Shown here: positions 10,501 to 19,405 of the stretch, in pieces | Numbering within the stretch: the stretch's first letter is position 1 | Layout of the letters: the number at the start of each line of letters is the position of its first letter | Source of the DNA: Caenorhabditis elegans | Taxonomy: Eukaryota; Nematoda; Chromadorea; Rhabditida; Rhabditidae | NCBI RefSeq assembly: GCF_000002985.6 | Contig: NC_003281.10 | Span: 12,648,001-12,712,000, forward strand | Direction: 5' to 3' | DNA: 64,000 nucleotides | Made by a program: the position numbers and the translations under genes | The notes under the pieces: model-generated | The model's input: the letters and a program-made list of their open reading frames with translations, nothing else | What the model was told of the DNA's origin: nothing | Databases searched by the model: none

Positions 10501-13500
10501 AATCCACGTTTGGAGAAATTTTATGAGCATCCGAAGTAGTGACATGTAGTGAAAAAATGTTCAGTGTGACCGCTATTTTCTGGCTCAAACACGGTTTTCT
10601 GGATTCCCTCATGAAAAATACAGTATACATGCTTTCCATGAAACATTGAGCTTGATCTTTGTGACACACACATTCCGAGCTGTCAATTATGATGGCTCCT
10701 TCCGTCCCCGTGTTATCATAACCCATATAATAAACTTATCTACCTATATATATATGTCTGTAAACATGGTAGCTGTCAATTATATCAATAGAATGTAGTT
10801 TAATTGGTTTTCCAACGACGACAAAAACTTTAAAACTATGCTTAAAATGTGACACGCACTTGTGATACCGTATGAAATCTGACACATTTATGATTCCCAA
10901 AACCTGAAAACCTACAGAAAAAAGTTTGACAGCTAGCAGCTATTCAGGAAAATGATACGAGCCCCCAGTGCCAGCAATTGGGGGTTACTGTACTCCCAGG
11001 AAAAACACAAACTTTTTTAGGGATCAATGAGCATATTAAATTGGGTTAAAGCACCAATGATTATCAGAATAATTGCAGAGTACGGGAGAAGAAAAACAAA
11101 ATACAAAATTGATAATAATAAGATTGTGTGTGTGTGTGTGTGATTGACATTATTTTCTTTTTCGAATGAAAATGTGTAGATTTTAAAACGCTCAAAATAT
11201 TTAAATATATTTTTGATCGAATTCTTGAATTTTCTATGAGATTTATACCTGCTCGGGAATCAAAAGACTCAATTTTTAGGACTTTTTAAAAAAAATGTTT
11301 TCAAATATTTAGTTATTTAATTTTTTTTTACTATCATAGAGAAGGAGCTATATTATACTCAATATGGGCAAAAAAACATTTTCTAAATTTTTTAATCCAA
11401 ACTTTAAAAAAGTATTCCGAAAACTCAGCAATCTTGAGCCATAGCAGGGGTGGGCGGCATATTGCCGGTTTGCCGATTTACCGGAAATTTTCAATTCCGG
11501 CAATTTCCCGGATTGTCGATTTGCCGGAAAAAAATCGCTTGCCGCCCACCACTGAGCCATAGTAATACAAAATTTGATCGAACTGAAAATCGCCCAAAAA
11601 TTCATGAAAGTTGCCCTTTTTAGGTGCATTTTTCAGATTTTTCAGAATTTTCAATTGAAATAAAAATTATTTTCAGGCTCTGACACTAAAATTTTGAAGG
11701 TTTTATTGTTTATTGTAGAAGTTGTAAATTTCCGGCAAATCGGAAAATCGGCAAATCGTCGGAATTGAAAATTTCGGGCAAATCGGCACAATGCCGGAAT
11801 TAAAATTTCCGGCAAATCGCAAAATTGGCGAAAATTAAAATTTCCGGTAAATCCACAAAATGCCGGAATTGAAAACTTCCGGCAAATCGGCAGAATGCCG
11901 GAATTGCAAATTTCGGGCAAATCGGCAAAATGCTAGAATTGAAATTTCCGGCAAATCGGCAAAATGCCGGAATTGGGAATTTCCAGCAAATCGGCAAAAT
12001 GCCTGAATTGGAAAATTTCCGGCGAATCGGCAAAATGCCGGAATTGAAAATTTCCGGCAAATCGGCAAATTGGAAAATTACCGGAATTTGAAATTTCCGG
12101 CAAATCGGCAAATTGGAAAATTATCGGAATTTGAAATTTCCGGCAAATCGGGAAACCGACAAATTGCCGACTTGTCGAATTTGCCGGAAAAACGGCATGT
12201 GCCGAAAATTTCCGGGAAATTGTGGTTTTGCACTTTTTTTTTTGGAAATTTCAGAATTTCAATTCTAATCGGCAAATCGCTGGAATTGAAAATTTCAGGC
12301 AAGTCGGCAAAATTGCGGAATAGAAATTTCCGGCAAATCGGAAAATTGTCTGAATCGAAGCTTCCGGCAAATCGGGAAACCAGCAGCTTGCCGGAATTGA
12401 AAATTTTCGGCAAGTTTTGCAGGGGCAATTTGCCGATATTCCAATCCCTAGAATCTACAAGATTTCACCCAATTCCACCAATTTTCCAATTCCTTATTAC
12501 TGCCCCCCCCCCATCTTGACCTTGATTTGTGCCCTTTTTCGCGAGATCCAATTCAAATTCATTCATTACCTATGAATATGAAAGGAGACGTTCTATTGTA
12601 TCCATCATCACTTCGTACTGACGTTAATTGATGAAAAGGTAACGACTCGTCGCCGTCGTCGGCGGCGGCACCATTGAATTTCTCCCGATGGTTACTGTAG
12701 TACGGGTCGTCTGCAGTTCTGGAACAATTGGAATTTTGATTTTTTGAAAAATAATATTACAGGAACACAAAATTCTGAGAATGCGTATTACACACGGTCT
12801 CCTGGAGTGTTCAGGCGCCTCACGAACTCCAGAATTCGCGGGAATTCGTTCCGCGGGGACAGCAGTTTTTTGCTATTTTTCGCTTCTTTAGGAAGTATTT
12901 TTGATTTTTTGATTTATAATATTCTTGAGAAGCATCATCCGAATTGAAAATGTGGAAAATTATGAAATTTGGCCGAAAACTGAAAGTTTTACAGAAGGAA
13001 GCCACTACAGTTTTTTAAAAAAATGTGTCAGGATATCCTGTTTTGCGATTTATGCGTCGTAAAATATGTCATTTTGTAGAGAATTAAAAGTTTCATAAGA
13101 ATTTTCGTTTGAAAATTTAAAATTGTTTTTATTAAAAACTTAAAAATTGAAGAAATCAGATTTTAACGTGAAATTGATGATTTTTTGAATATTTTTTTAT
13201 TAGAAATTAAAGAATTAAAATTTCAAACGAAAATTCTTATGAAACTTTTAATTCTCTACAAAATGAAATATTTTACGACGCATAAATCGCAAAACTGGCA
13301 ATCCTGATACATTTTTAAGAAAGACGTGGTGACTCCTCTCTGTAAAACTTTCAGTTTTCGGCCAAATTTCATAATTTTACACATTTTCAATTCGGATGAT
13401 GCTTCTCAAGAATATTATAAAACAAAAAATCGAAAATATTTCCCATAGAAACCAAAAATAGCAAAAAACTGATGTCCCCGCGAAACGAATTCCCGCGAAT

Positions 13501-14204
13501 TCTGGAGTTCGTGAGGTGCCGCGCGAGCGCGCTCTAATAATTATGAACACTCCAGGAGGCTGTGATTACACAACATATTTGATGCGCAAAATATAACTAT
13601 ATCTCGTAGCGAAAACTATGACTACTGTAGTGCTTGTGTCGATTTACGAAACTCAATTATTAATCGATAAACTGTTAAAAGAAAACACAGCATAATTACA
13701 AAACATGACGGAAAAATAAGAAAATTGAATATCACTGTCACAGTTCGCAAATCGACACAAGCGTTGTAGAGCTTGTGTCGATTTACAAGCTACAACAGCG
13801 ATGTTCATTTTTCTTATTTTTCCGTCATGTTTTGTAATTATGCTGTGTTTTCTTTTAACGTTTTATCGATTGAGTTTCGTAAATCGGCACAAGCGCTACA
13901 GTAGTCATAGTTTTCGCTACGAGATATAGTTATATTTTGCGCGTCAAATATGTTGTGCAATACGCATTCTCCAAATTTCGTGGTCCCGTAATACACAAAG
14001 TGGGAAAAACAAGGAGCAATTTCTATTTTTTTAAATAATCCAAACTTTACAAAAAAAAGGTATTACAAAAATACAGTAAAGATGATAACTTTTTTTGAAA
14101 ACAGGTGTTAAATTTGGCATAATGCTTTACCTCGCAGTAATAAAATAGAATAGTATAAAAACGACGAGGAAGAGGACGAGTAGCAACTCTCGATTTTTTC
14201 TCAT
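4562..14204 (-). CDS. tpst-1: protein-tyrosine sulfotransferase (TPST)
   Basis: The enzyme transfers sulfate from PAPS to tyrosines of secreted and membrane proteins in the trans-Golgi. Coding exons in order are 14204-14131, 12718-12570, 8605-8397, 7235-6668 and 4704-4562, giving 1143 nt and 380 aa. Residues about 7-22 ([15 protein letters not shown]) form a type II signal-anchor. The 5'-PAPS loop [10 protein letters not shown] is at 75-84, with family catalytic Arg79 and Glu100 (in CGEETR), and Lys159 lies in LCNKDPF. Also present are [21 protein letters not shown] and NPPNYGKPDE, all TPST hallmarks. An acceptor at 14287-14288 lies 82 bases before the ATG, a likely trans-splice or 5'-UTR site. 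If the exon 4 donor is ignored, translation ends at 6654 after NYGQGF, giving a 337-aa form without the C-terminal tail. The introns are stuffed with repeats (LINE, MITEs, minisatellite). Identification is near certain. Confidence 0.95.
4779..4860. repeat. CCAAT/GC-box repeat unit
   Basis: This is one member of a dispersed family combining GACCAATCAG, CTCCGCCCAC and the mirror GCTGATTGGTCGG. Other members lie at 32.2-32.7, 37.5, 48.7-50.2, 50.9 and 54.5-55.5 kb. It sits in the last intron of tpst-1. Confidence 0.7.
4869..5338 (+). repeat. 470-bp direct repeat, copy 1 (tpst-1 intron 4)
   Basis: It begins TCTGGCTTCCCTCATAAATT, passes GGCTCGGCCATATCTGGGG and GGCGCGTTGCGTGTCGCGTC, and ends in AAAAAAATTGTGAAATTTTT. 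It is nearly identical to 6152-6622, about 1.28 kb away in the same intron. Shorter relatives lie at 5710-5835, 34212-34335 (reverse) and 63228-63330 (reverse). Confidence 0.8.
5365..5682. mobile_element. fold-back MITE, family P copy 3
   Basis: The arms begin TTATTACGAGGGAACGCAAA and end GTTCCCCGTAATAA, with internal CTCGTAGCGAAAACTACAG and its mirror. It lies in tpst-1 intron 4, between the two long direct repeats. Confidence 0.75.
6152..6622 (+). repeat. 470-bp direct repeat, copy 2 (tpst-1 intron 4)
   Basis: This copy matches 4869-5338 almost base for base, including the terminal AAAAAAATTGTGAAATTTTT. It ends about 30 bp from the alternative stop codon at 6654-6656, so the 3' UTR of the short tpst-1 form would consist of repeat DNA. 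Confidence 0.8.
7236..8396. other. tpst-1 intron 3 content
   Basis: The intron holds one small fold-back element (7317-7472) and then about 850 bp of unstructured A/T homopolymer-rich sequence. No exon or RNA gene is visible. Confidence 0.6.
7317..7472. mobile_element. small fold-back MITE, family R copy 1
   Basis: The arms are ACGTGGCTTGCTCTACGTCTTGAT and, mirrored, TTTGATCTACAAAAAATGCGG, with a core GGTTAAAAACGTGCTGACGTCAC and right end CAGCCTGGCACACTACGTGG in part. Relatives share the motif TTGATCTACGAAAAATGCGGG and lie at about 19795-19950 and 22370-22490. Confidence 0.65.
8612..9537 (+). mobile_element. 5'-truncated LINE (non-LTR retrotransposon) fragment
   Basis: An open frame of about 200 codons ending at 9225 encodes the C-terminal part of a LINE reverse transcriptase. 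Visible motifs are [20 protein letters not shown], a long [13 protein letters not shown] block and [13 protein letters not shown], the usual order in CR1/jockey-like elements. A 300-bp 3' UTR follows, ending in AAATAAATAAAATAAAAATAA at about 9511-9533, a typical LINE tail. The endonuclease and the RT catalytic YxDD core are absent, so it is dead on arrival. It lies antisense in tpst-1 intron 2. Its 5' truncation point falls within about 10-20 bp of that intron's acceptor (8606-8607). The frame is uninterrupted, which suggests a fairly young insertion. Confidence 0.85.
9763..10291. mobile_element. fold-back element, family D copy 1
   Basis: The left arm starts TTTAAAAGTGGTGTAGTAG. Both arms carry CACCGAATTTCACAATGAAA, GGCCTAAAATTAG, TTTGACTTGTC and CACCGTCAAATTTTGA or mirrors of these. 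The right arm ends GAGCCTAATAAAGCAATAAAA. A second copy lies at 42475-43037. It is in tpst-1 intron 2 and has no coding sequence. Confidence 0.75.
10292..11450. other. tpst-1 intron 2, low-repeat portion
   Basis: This is mostly single-copy AT-rich sequence with a short (GT)9-like run at 11123-11142. No coding frame, RNA gene or fold-back structure stands out. Confidence 0.5.
11455..12440. repeat. CCGGCAAAT minisatellite array 1
   Basis: Imperfect tandem units of about 38-45 bp are built from TTTCCGGCAAATCGGCAAAA and TGCCGGAATTGAAAA (11455-11535 and 11725-12440). The unit is internally palindromic (CCGGCAAAT...ATTTGCCGG). Long frames translate on both strands to variants of [16 protein letters not shown], but these are products of the repeat and not genes. 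Other arrays lie at 16300-16590, 18070-19405 and 44800-45450. Confidence 0.9.
12757..13992. mobile_element. fold-back MITE, family P copy 4, split by an inserted element
   Basis: The left arm AGGAACACAAAATTCTGAGA runs to GCGTATTACA at 12792. The element resumes at 13565 with ATTACACAACATATTTGATG and finishes CGTGGTCCCGTAATAC. The interruption is the family H element at 12793-13564, so H inserted after P. It lies in tpst-1 intron 1. Confidence 0.85.
12793..13564. mobile_element. fold-back MITE, family H copy 1 (nested)
   Basis: The terminal inverted repeats are CACGGTCTCCTGGAGTGTTC and, mirrored, GAACACTCCAGGAGGCTGTG. Both arms also carry GAACTCCAGAATTCGCGGGA-type sequence and GAGAAGCATCATCC. 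It is flanked on both sides by ATTACA (12787-12792 and 13565-13570), read as the target-site duplication. Length is 772 bp with no coding sequence. The second copy is at 57614-58411. Confidence 0.85.
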
Positions 14205-14288
14205 TATAATATTCGCCTTTCTCATTCAATTTTGGCTGCTGCTGCTGCTTCACTATGAGTGCATCGGTGGGTGGGGTTTTATTGTCCT
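14205..14288 (-). promoter_or_regulatory. tpst-1 5' UTR and likely trans-splice acceptor
   Basis: On the minus strand GTGTTTCAG ends at 14287, followed by 82 bases with CAGCAGCAGCAGC before the ATG at 14204. The lone acceptor without a visible upstream donor exon fits spliced-leader trans-splicing; a distant 5' UTR exon is not excluded. Confidence 0.5.
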
Positions 14289-15085
14289 GAAACACAATTC
14301 GGTATATTGATTTATTTGCCGTGGGAAACAAAATCGGAGAGAGAGAGAGAGATAGAGATATTAGGTAGAGAGAGATGTGTGATTCGGATAGTGTATTTGA
14401 AGGTTGAAAAAGTGAAAGAAGGTCACCATACTTAATTAATACAATTCCAATACAGGTCGGAAATGATTAGGAATTATTTTTCGTTTAAAGGTGGAGTACC
14501 GAATTTTGAGACGCTGCTTTTTTAGACCCAAAATGGTCCAAAACTACCGAATTTCGTAATGAGACGTTCTAAAAAAATTTCAAAAAAAAGTTATGCCGCT
14601 CAAAGTTTTGGAAAAAATGACCTATTTTTAGCTAAAATCTCAAATTTTAGCAACTTCTCGGTGTCGCAGCGGTTGGAATTATTTTAATTTGTTGAAAATT
14701 TATAATTACTCGTTAAAAGCCGCTCAATTCTCCGTCGATTTTTGAGCATTCTCATATCAATAAATTTTTCAAGCCTATAATCTATGTCAAGTATAGCGAA
14801 AAGAATATCCGAATGGAAGAAGAAGGTCAGTGCAAATTGAGGACACACTCCGAACATATATAACTATATTAACTATATGGTTTCTGATTTCTTATTTTCT
14901 GGTTGTTAACTGGTGGAAGGACATAACGCAAAGAAACTATTAAACTTTGTAAGAACAAATCGGAATTCCAACGATATCCATAGATTTTTATCTCGGAATT
15001 GTTTCTGGATAGACGGACGATGATGTAAGACGGTTTTTAATATATAACGGTTTTGATAATTTTTTTCGAGTTTGAACTTTGATTT

Positions 15086-15210
15086 ATTACGGGAACACAA
15101 CATTCTGAGAATGCGTATTACGCAACATATATGACGCGCAAAATATGAAATATCTCGTAGCGAAAACTATGACTACTGTAGCAAGCTTGTGTCGATTTAC
15201 GGGCTCGATT
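15086..15210 (+). mobile_element. family P half-copy 5
   Basis: A single left arm reads TTATTACGGGAACACAACAT, GAATGCGTATTACGCAAC, CTCGTAGCGAAAACTATGAC and GTCGATTTACGGGCTCG, with no mirrored right arm nearby. Confidence 0.7.
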
Positions 15211-16299
15211 TTCGAAATGATTTAAAATCATTTATGTATAAAAATATTAAAATAAAATTTTCCATCAACGCTACTTTTTGAAAAATTCGAAATTCATCAA
15301 AAAAAATTTAAAAAAAAGGAGCCCTTTAACAAAACATATTTCCATGGAATTTTCATGTTTTAAATTTTCCCAGTTAATTTTTGGGTCACTATATCGTCTT
15401 TTCTATACAATTTCTTTATTCGTTCGATTTTTCGATTACTTTTAGAAAAAAAACTCGAAAAATAGAAAATTTTCGGTTTTCCGAAAAATCTAAAGTGATA
15501 CTTCTGAACCAAATCATATTTCCGTGATATTTTCAAATTTCCAAATTTTCCAATTAAGCGGCGAAAAAATAAAGAAAAGGCGTTCAAGTCCCTGTGGATG
15601 TCAAATAGTGTGCCAGTTGCTAGACAACCGCTGAGCTTTGCTCCAAAGTGCTGACATTTTTTGACGTCGTCCACTTGATGAGACGCTTGATGAAATGGAA
15701 AAAAAAGTATTTCTAGTGAGCAAAAAAAAAAGGAAAAAAGCACATCCTTGTAAAGCGAGAAAAAGCAGAGGCTAATCAACGAACGTTGGGGGCATGCTTT
15801 CCGCTTTTCAGAATGCCAATTTTCTATTTTTTTTCTTTTTTTCTCTGAGAGCAAAAAAATGAGTTGAAGCCAATTTTTGGCAATTTTCCAAGCCATCTAA
15901 GCCATAATGACTGTCCTTTTTTTTGGGCAAAAAAAATAATTTTTTGAAAATGTACAAAACCGCTATATTCTGAAAAAGGGCATTTTCCTAGTGTTTGGAG
16001 AGCAATTTTGAGTCCTTTAACTACAAAATTGCCCATTTTAGAGGAGTTTCAAAATTGTGAATTTTTGCCAAAAACCAGCCAAAACGACCAAAAATGAGGT
16101 AAAATTTGGGCGAAAAGTGTTATCTTTTGAGAAAGAAGAGCGGATATAGCCGCCGTAAACATACTTATACATCTTCTTTTGCTTTCATAGAGCCCCCCTC
16201 ATCTACACTTCTTTGCTCAAATATTTGCACAAAATCAATTTCTGGTGGTTAAGAGAGAAAGTGGGGGATGGGTGGGTGAATTGGTAATGTGTGAAAAAC

Positions 16300-16590
16300 A
16301 ATTTTTCCGGACAATCGACGAATTGCCGGAATTGAAAATTTCCGGAAAATCGGAAAATTGCCGGAATTGAAAATTTCCGGCAAATCGGCATACTGCCGGA
16401 ATTAAAATTTTCCGGCAAATAAGACAAATTGCCGGAATCGAAAATTTCCGGAAAATCGGCATATTGCCGGAATTAAAGATTTCCGGCAAACAGGCATATT
16501 GCCGGAATTGAAAATTTCTGGCAAATCGGCAAATTGACGGAATTAAAATTTTCCGGCAAATCGCTGAACCGGCAAACTGCCGAAAATGGT
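16300..16590. repeat. CCGGCAAAT minisatellite array 2
   Basis: About seven units of the same minisatellite as array 1 (ATTGCCGGAATTGAAAATTT, CCGGAAAATCGG). Confidence 0.9.
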
Positions 16591-17796
16591 GAGAATGAAA
16601 TCGGGAGAATTTTGGGAATTGAATTTAAGAAATATTTCAAAATTGGGAAAAATTACTGCTTACTGAAAAAATCAGAATTTTTCAACTGTTATATGTACAA
16701 TAAAAATGCACGAAGAAAATTGTGGAAATGCGCTCGAGGGTTAATTTGAAACGTTCCGCCCCTGGAACCATCGGTCCCGTTAGGTATTTGGCGGCAAAAC
16801 CGTAATTTTTTTTTATTTTTTAGTTAGTTGCGCCAATTTCCAGGCCTTTTTTCGTAAATTTTTATGCAGAAATTATGTTTTCAAATTTTTGTAATAATAA
16901 TAGATAAAAACGACGGAAAATGCTTGAAATTGGACAAAAACTAATTGAAAACGTTCAAATTCACTTTTTTTTCCCGCCATCAAATACCCAACGAGACCCA
17001 TGGATCGAAGGCGGAGCGTATTCAATTTGCCGTTGAGCGAGTTTGCAAGTCGATTCCAAAAGTTAAACAGTAACAATTCCAAGTGTCTTTTTTTGTGAAA
17101 AGGGGAATAATTTGAAATTTTGATTTGCTTTTTTTTTCGGATTTTTCAAAGATCAAAATTCAATAATTTTCAAAATTTACAATTCAAAAACGCCGAATTA
17201 ATAATTAATTTTCGCCTTTTAGATTCCAAAAATAAGAAAAAGAGCAGCAAAAAAGAGCATTTGGTTGAAATATTCAGAAAAACTGCGGTGATTTATGTCC
17301 GAGAACTGCCTTTCAACACTTTATTGTCTCATGGGAATTCGAAAAACGTTTGGAAAGAACTTATGTATAAAAACATTATTTTCAAGCGGGAACTTAAATT
17401 TTTGGCAAAAAAATCCGAAAATCTCCTTCTCATCGCATTTACGACACACAACACTAAGCACCTGTCATAATCTCGCCTAACAAATGGAGTGAATCGAAAT
17501 TTGCGAGAAACTAAGTGATGAAAAATGAATGGAAGAGTGGGAGCGCGCGCGCAGGACAGAAAATTGGGGGTGCGAGTGAAAAGAGAATTAGATGATTGGA
17601 GACATCTAGAAAGTTAGACAAACTGCTGGAGGGTGTGTTGTCCTTTGGGTCAAAATGAACACATTGGAAGGTGGAAGGAAGGAGGATGACAGGTGACACA
17701 CACGTGGTCGCTGGCTGTCCTTTTGCATAATTTTGAAGCAAACGCGCCTCATTGAGAATTCACGTTGGCGCCAACTCTGGCTATCCATTGGGTGTG

Positions 17797-17869
17797 AGAG
17801 ACGCAGATACTACTTTTTTCTCTGGACGTGAAAAACGCAAAGAATAACCGTTTTGCCGTCTGCGTCTCT
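17797..17869. promoter_or_regulatory. pair of inverted ESRE motifs
   Basis: AGAGACGCAGA at 17797-17807 and its exact reverse complement TCTGCGTCTCT at 17859-17869 lie 51 bp apart in a GC-richer, apparently single-copy block (about 17490-18050). TCTGCGTCTCT is the ethanol and stress response element described in C. elegans promoters. No gene start is apparent within 3 kb; the nearest is tpst-1, on the minus strand 3.6 kb away. Function is inference. Confidence 0.55.
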
Positions 17870-18069
17870 TCTTTCACACGCTATTTTGGTTGTGGACGAG
17901 GAATTTTCCTCTTCCAGGATTTTCTAGGCCATTTTCTCACATTTCTCAAGTTTTCTCGTCCGCGAGAAAACGTGAATTTTGAGACAGCCAGCGAGCACAT
18001 GGACACAGCATGTTATATGCCAATCGGTACGCGTACTTTTAAAGGGTGAAATTGCTTTGCCTATCGTGA

Positions 18070-19405
18070 AGGTTTGCCGATTTGCCGGAAACTTTTAATT
18101 TCGGTAAATTGACGGTTTTCCATATTGCCGGAGTTTTTAATTCCGGCAAATGTTGGCAAATGTTTTTCGTCGACAAATTCGGCAAGTCGGTGAATTGCCG
18201 GTTTGCCGGAAATTTAATTTTCGATAAACTGCCGGTTTGCCGGAAATTTTCAATTCCGGCAATTTCCCGGTTTGCCGATGTGCCAGAAAATTTCAATTCC
18301 GGCAATTTGCGATTATCCGGCAAATTTGGCAGGTCGGCAAATTGGCGAGTCGCCGGAAATTTTCATTTCCGGTAACTTGCTGGTTTGCCAATTTGACGGA
18401 AATTTTAATTCCGGCAATTTGCCGATTATCCGGCAAACTTGGCAAATCGGCGAATTGACGGTTCGTCGATTTGCAGGAAACTTTCAGTTTCGGTAAATTG
18501 ACGGTTTGCCGATTTTCCGGAACATTTGATTCCGCCAATTTGCCGATTATCCGGCAAATTTGGCCAATCGGAAAATTGGCGTTTTGCCGATTCACCGGAA
18601 ATTTTCAATTCCGGTAAATTTGCGATTATCCGGCAAATTTGGCAGGTCGGCAAATTGGCGGTTTGCCATTTTGCCGGAAATTTTAATTCCGGCAATTTGC
18701 CGATTATCCGGCAATCTTGACAAATCGGCGAATTGACGGTTCGTCGATTTGCCGGAAACTTTTAATTTCGGTAAATTGACGGTTTTCCATATTGCCGGAA
18801 TTTTTAATTCCGGCAAATGTTGGCAAATTTTTTTCGTCGACAAATTCGGCAAGTCGGCGAATTGCCGATTTGCCGGAAATTTAATTTTCGGTAAATTGCC
18901 GATTACCCGGCAAATTTGGCAGATCGGAAAATTGGCGGTTTGCCGATTTGCCGGAAACTTTTAATTTCGGTAAATTGACGGTTTTCCATATTGCCGGAAT
19001 TTTTAATTCCGGCAAATTCGGCAAGTCGGCGAATTGCCGATTTGCCGGAAATTTAATTTTCGGTAAACTGCCGGTTTGCCGGAAATTTTCAATTCCGGCA
19101 ATTTCCCGGTTTGCCGATGTGCCAGAAAATTTCCATTCCGGCAATTTGCGATTATCCGGCAAATTTGGCAGGTCGGCAAATTGGCGAGTCGCCGGAAATT
19201 TTCATTTCCGGTAACTTGCTGGTTTGCCAATTTGACGGAAATTTTAATTCCGGAAATTTGCCGATTATCCGGCAAACATGGAAGATCGGTAAATTGACGG
19301 TTTGCCGATTATCCGGCAAATTTGATTCCGCCAATTTGCCGATTATCCGGCAAACTTGGCAAATCGGCGGTTTGCCGATTTGGCGGAAAATTGGTTTGCC
19401 GTCCA
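18070..19405. repeat. CCGGCAAAT minisatellite array 3 with higher-order duplication
   Basis: About 1.3 kb of units such as TTTGCCGGAAATTTTCAATT and GCCGATTATCCGGCAAATTT. Larger blocks repeat: 18070-18320, 18745-18880 and 18950-19140 share GACGGTTTTCCATATTGCCG, and 18183-18425 closely matches 19020-19265. This shows duplication of multi-unit blocks as well as of single units. Confidence 0.9.

Larger units (their letters stand above)
14289..17490. other. gene-poor intergenic stretch
   Basis: It contains a GA microsatellite at 14337-14360, half of a family P element (15086-15210), an inverted fragment of the Q-rich-gene intron repeat (about 15905-16055), minisatellite array 2 (16300-16590) and AT-rich sequence. 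No gene is supported. Confidence 0.55.

Noticed and set aside
11651..12519. Several overlapping frames reading [19 protein letters not shown] and similar on both strands
   Set aside because: They arise from the CCGGCAAAT minisatellite and recur in every array and phase.
15616..15628. X-box-like GTTGCTAGACAAC (RFX/DAF-19 type)
   Set aside because: The spacer is one base rather than two and no gene start lies nearby.
16741..16800. GC-rich segment (CCCCTGGAACCATCGGTCCC) followed by a T run, considered as a Pol III RNA gene
   Set aside because: No B box or cloverleaf could be drawn, so no RNA gene is claimed.
16998..17290. Possible two-exon plus-strand mini-gene beginning MDRRRSVFNLPLSEFASRF
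   Set aside because: A phase-compatible junction exists only with a weak donor (GCAA|GTCGAT), and no convincing third exon or homology is seen.
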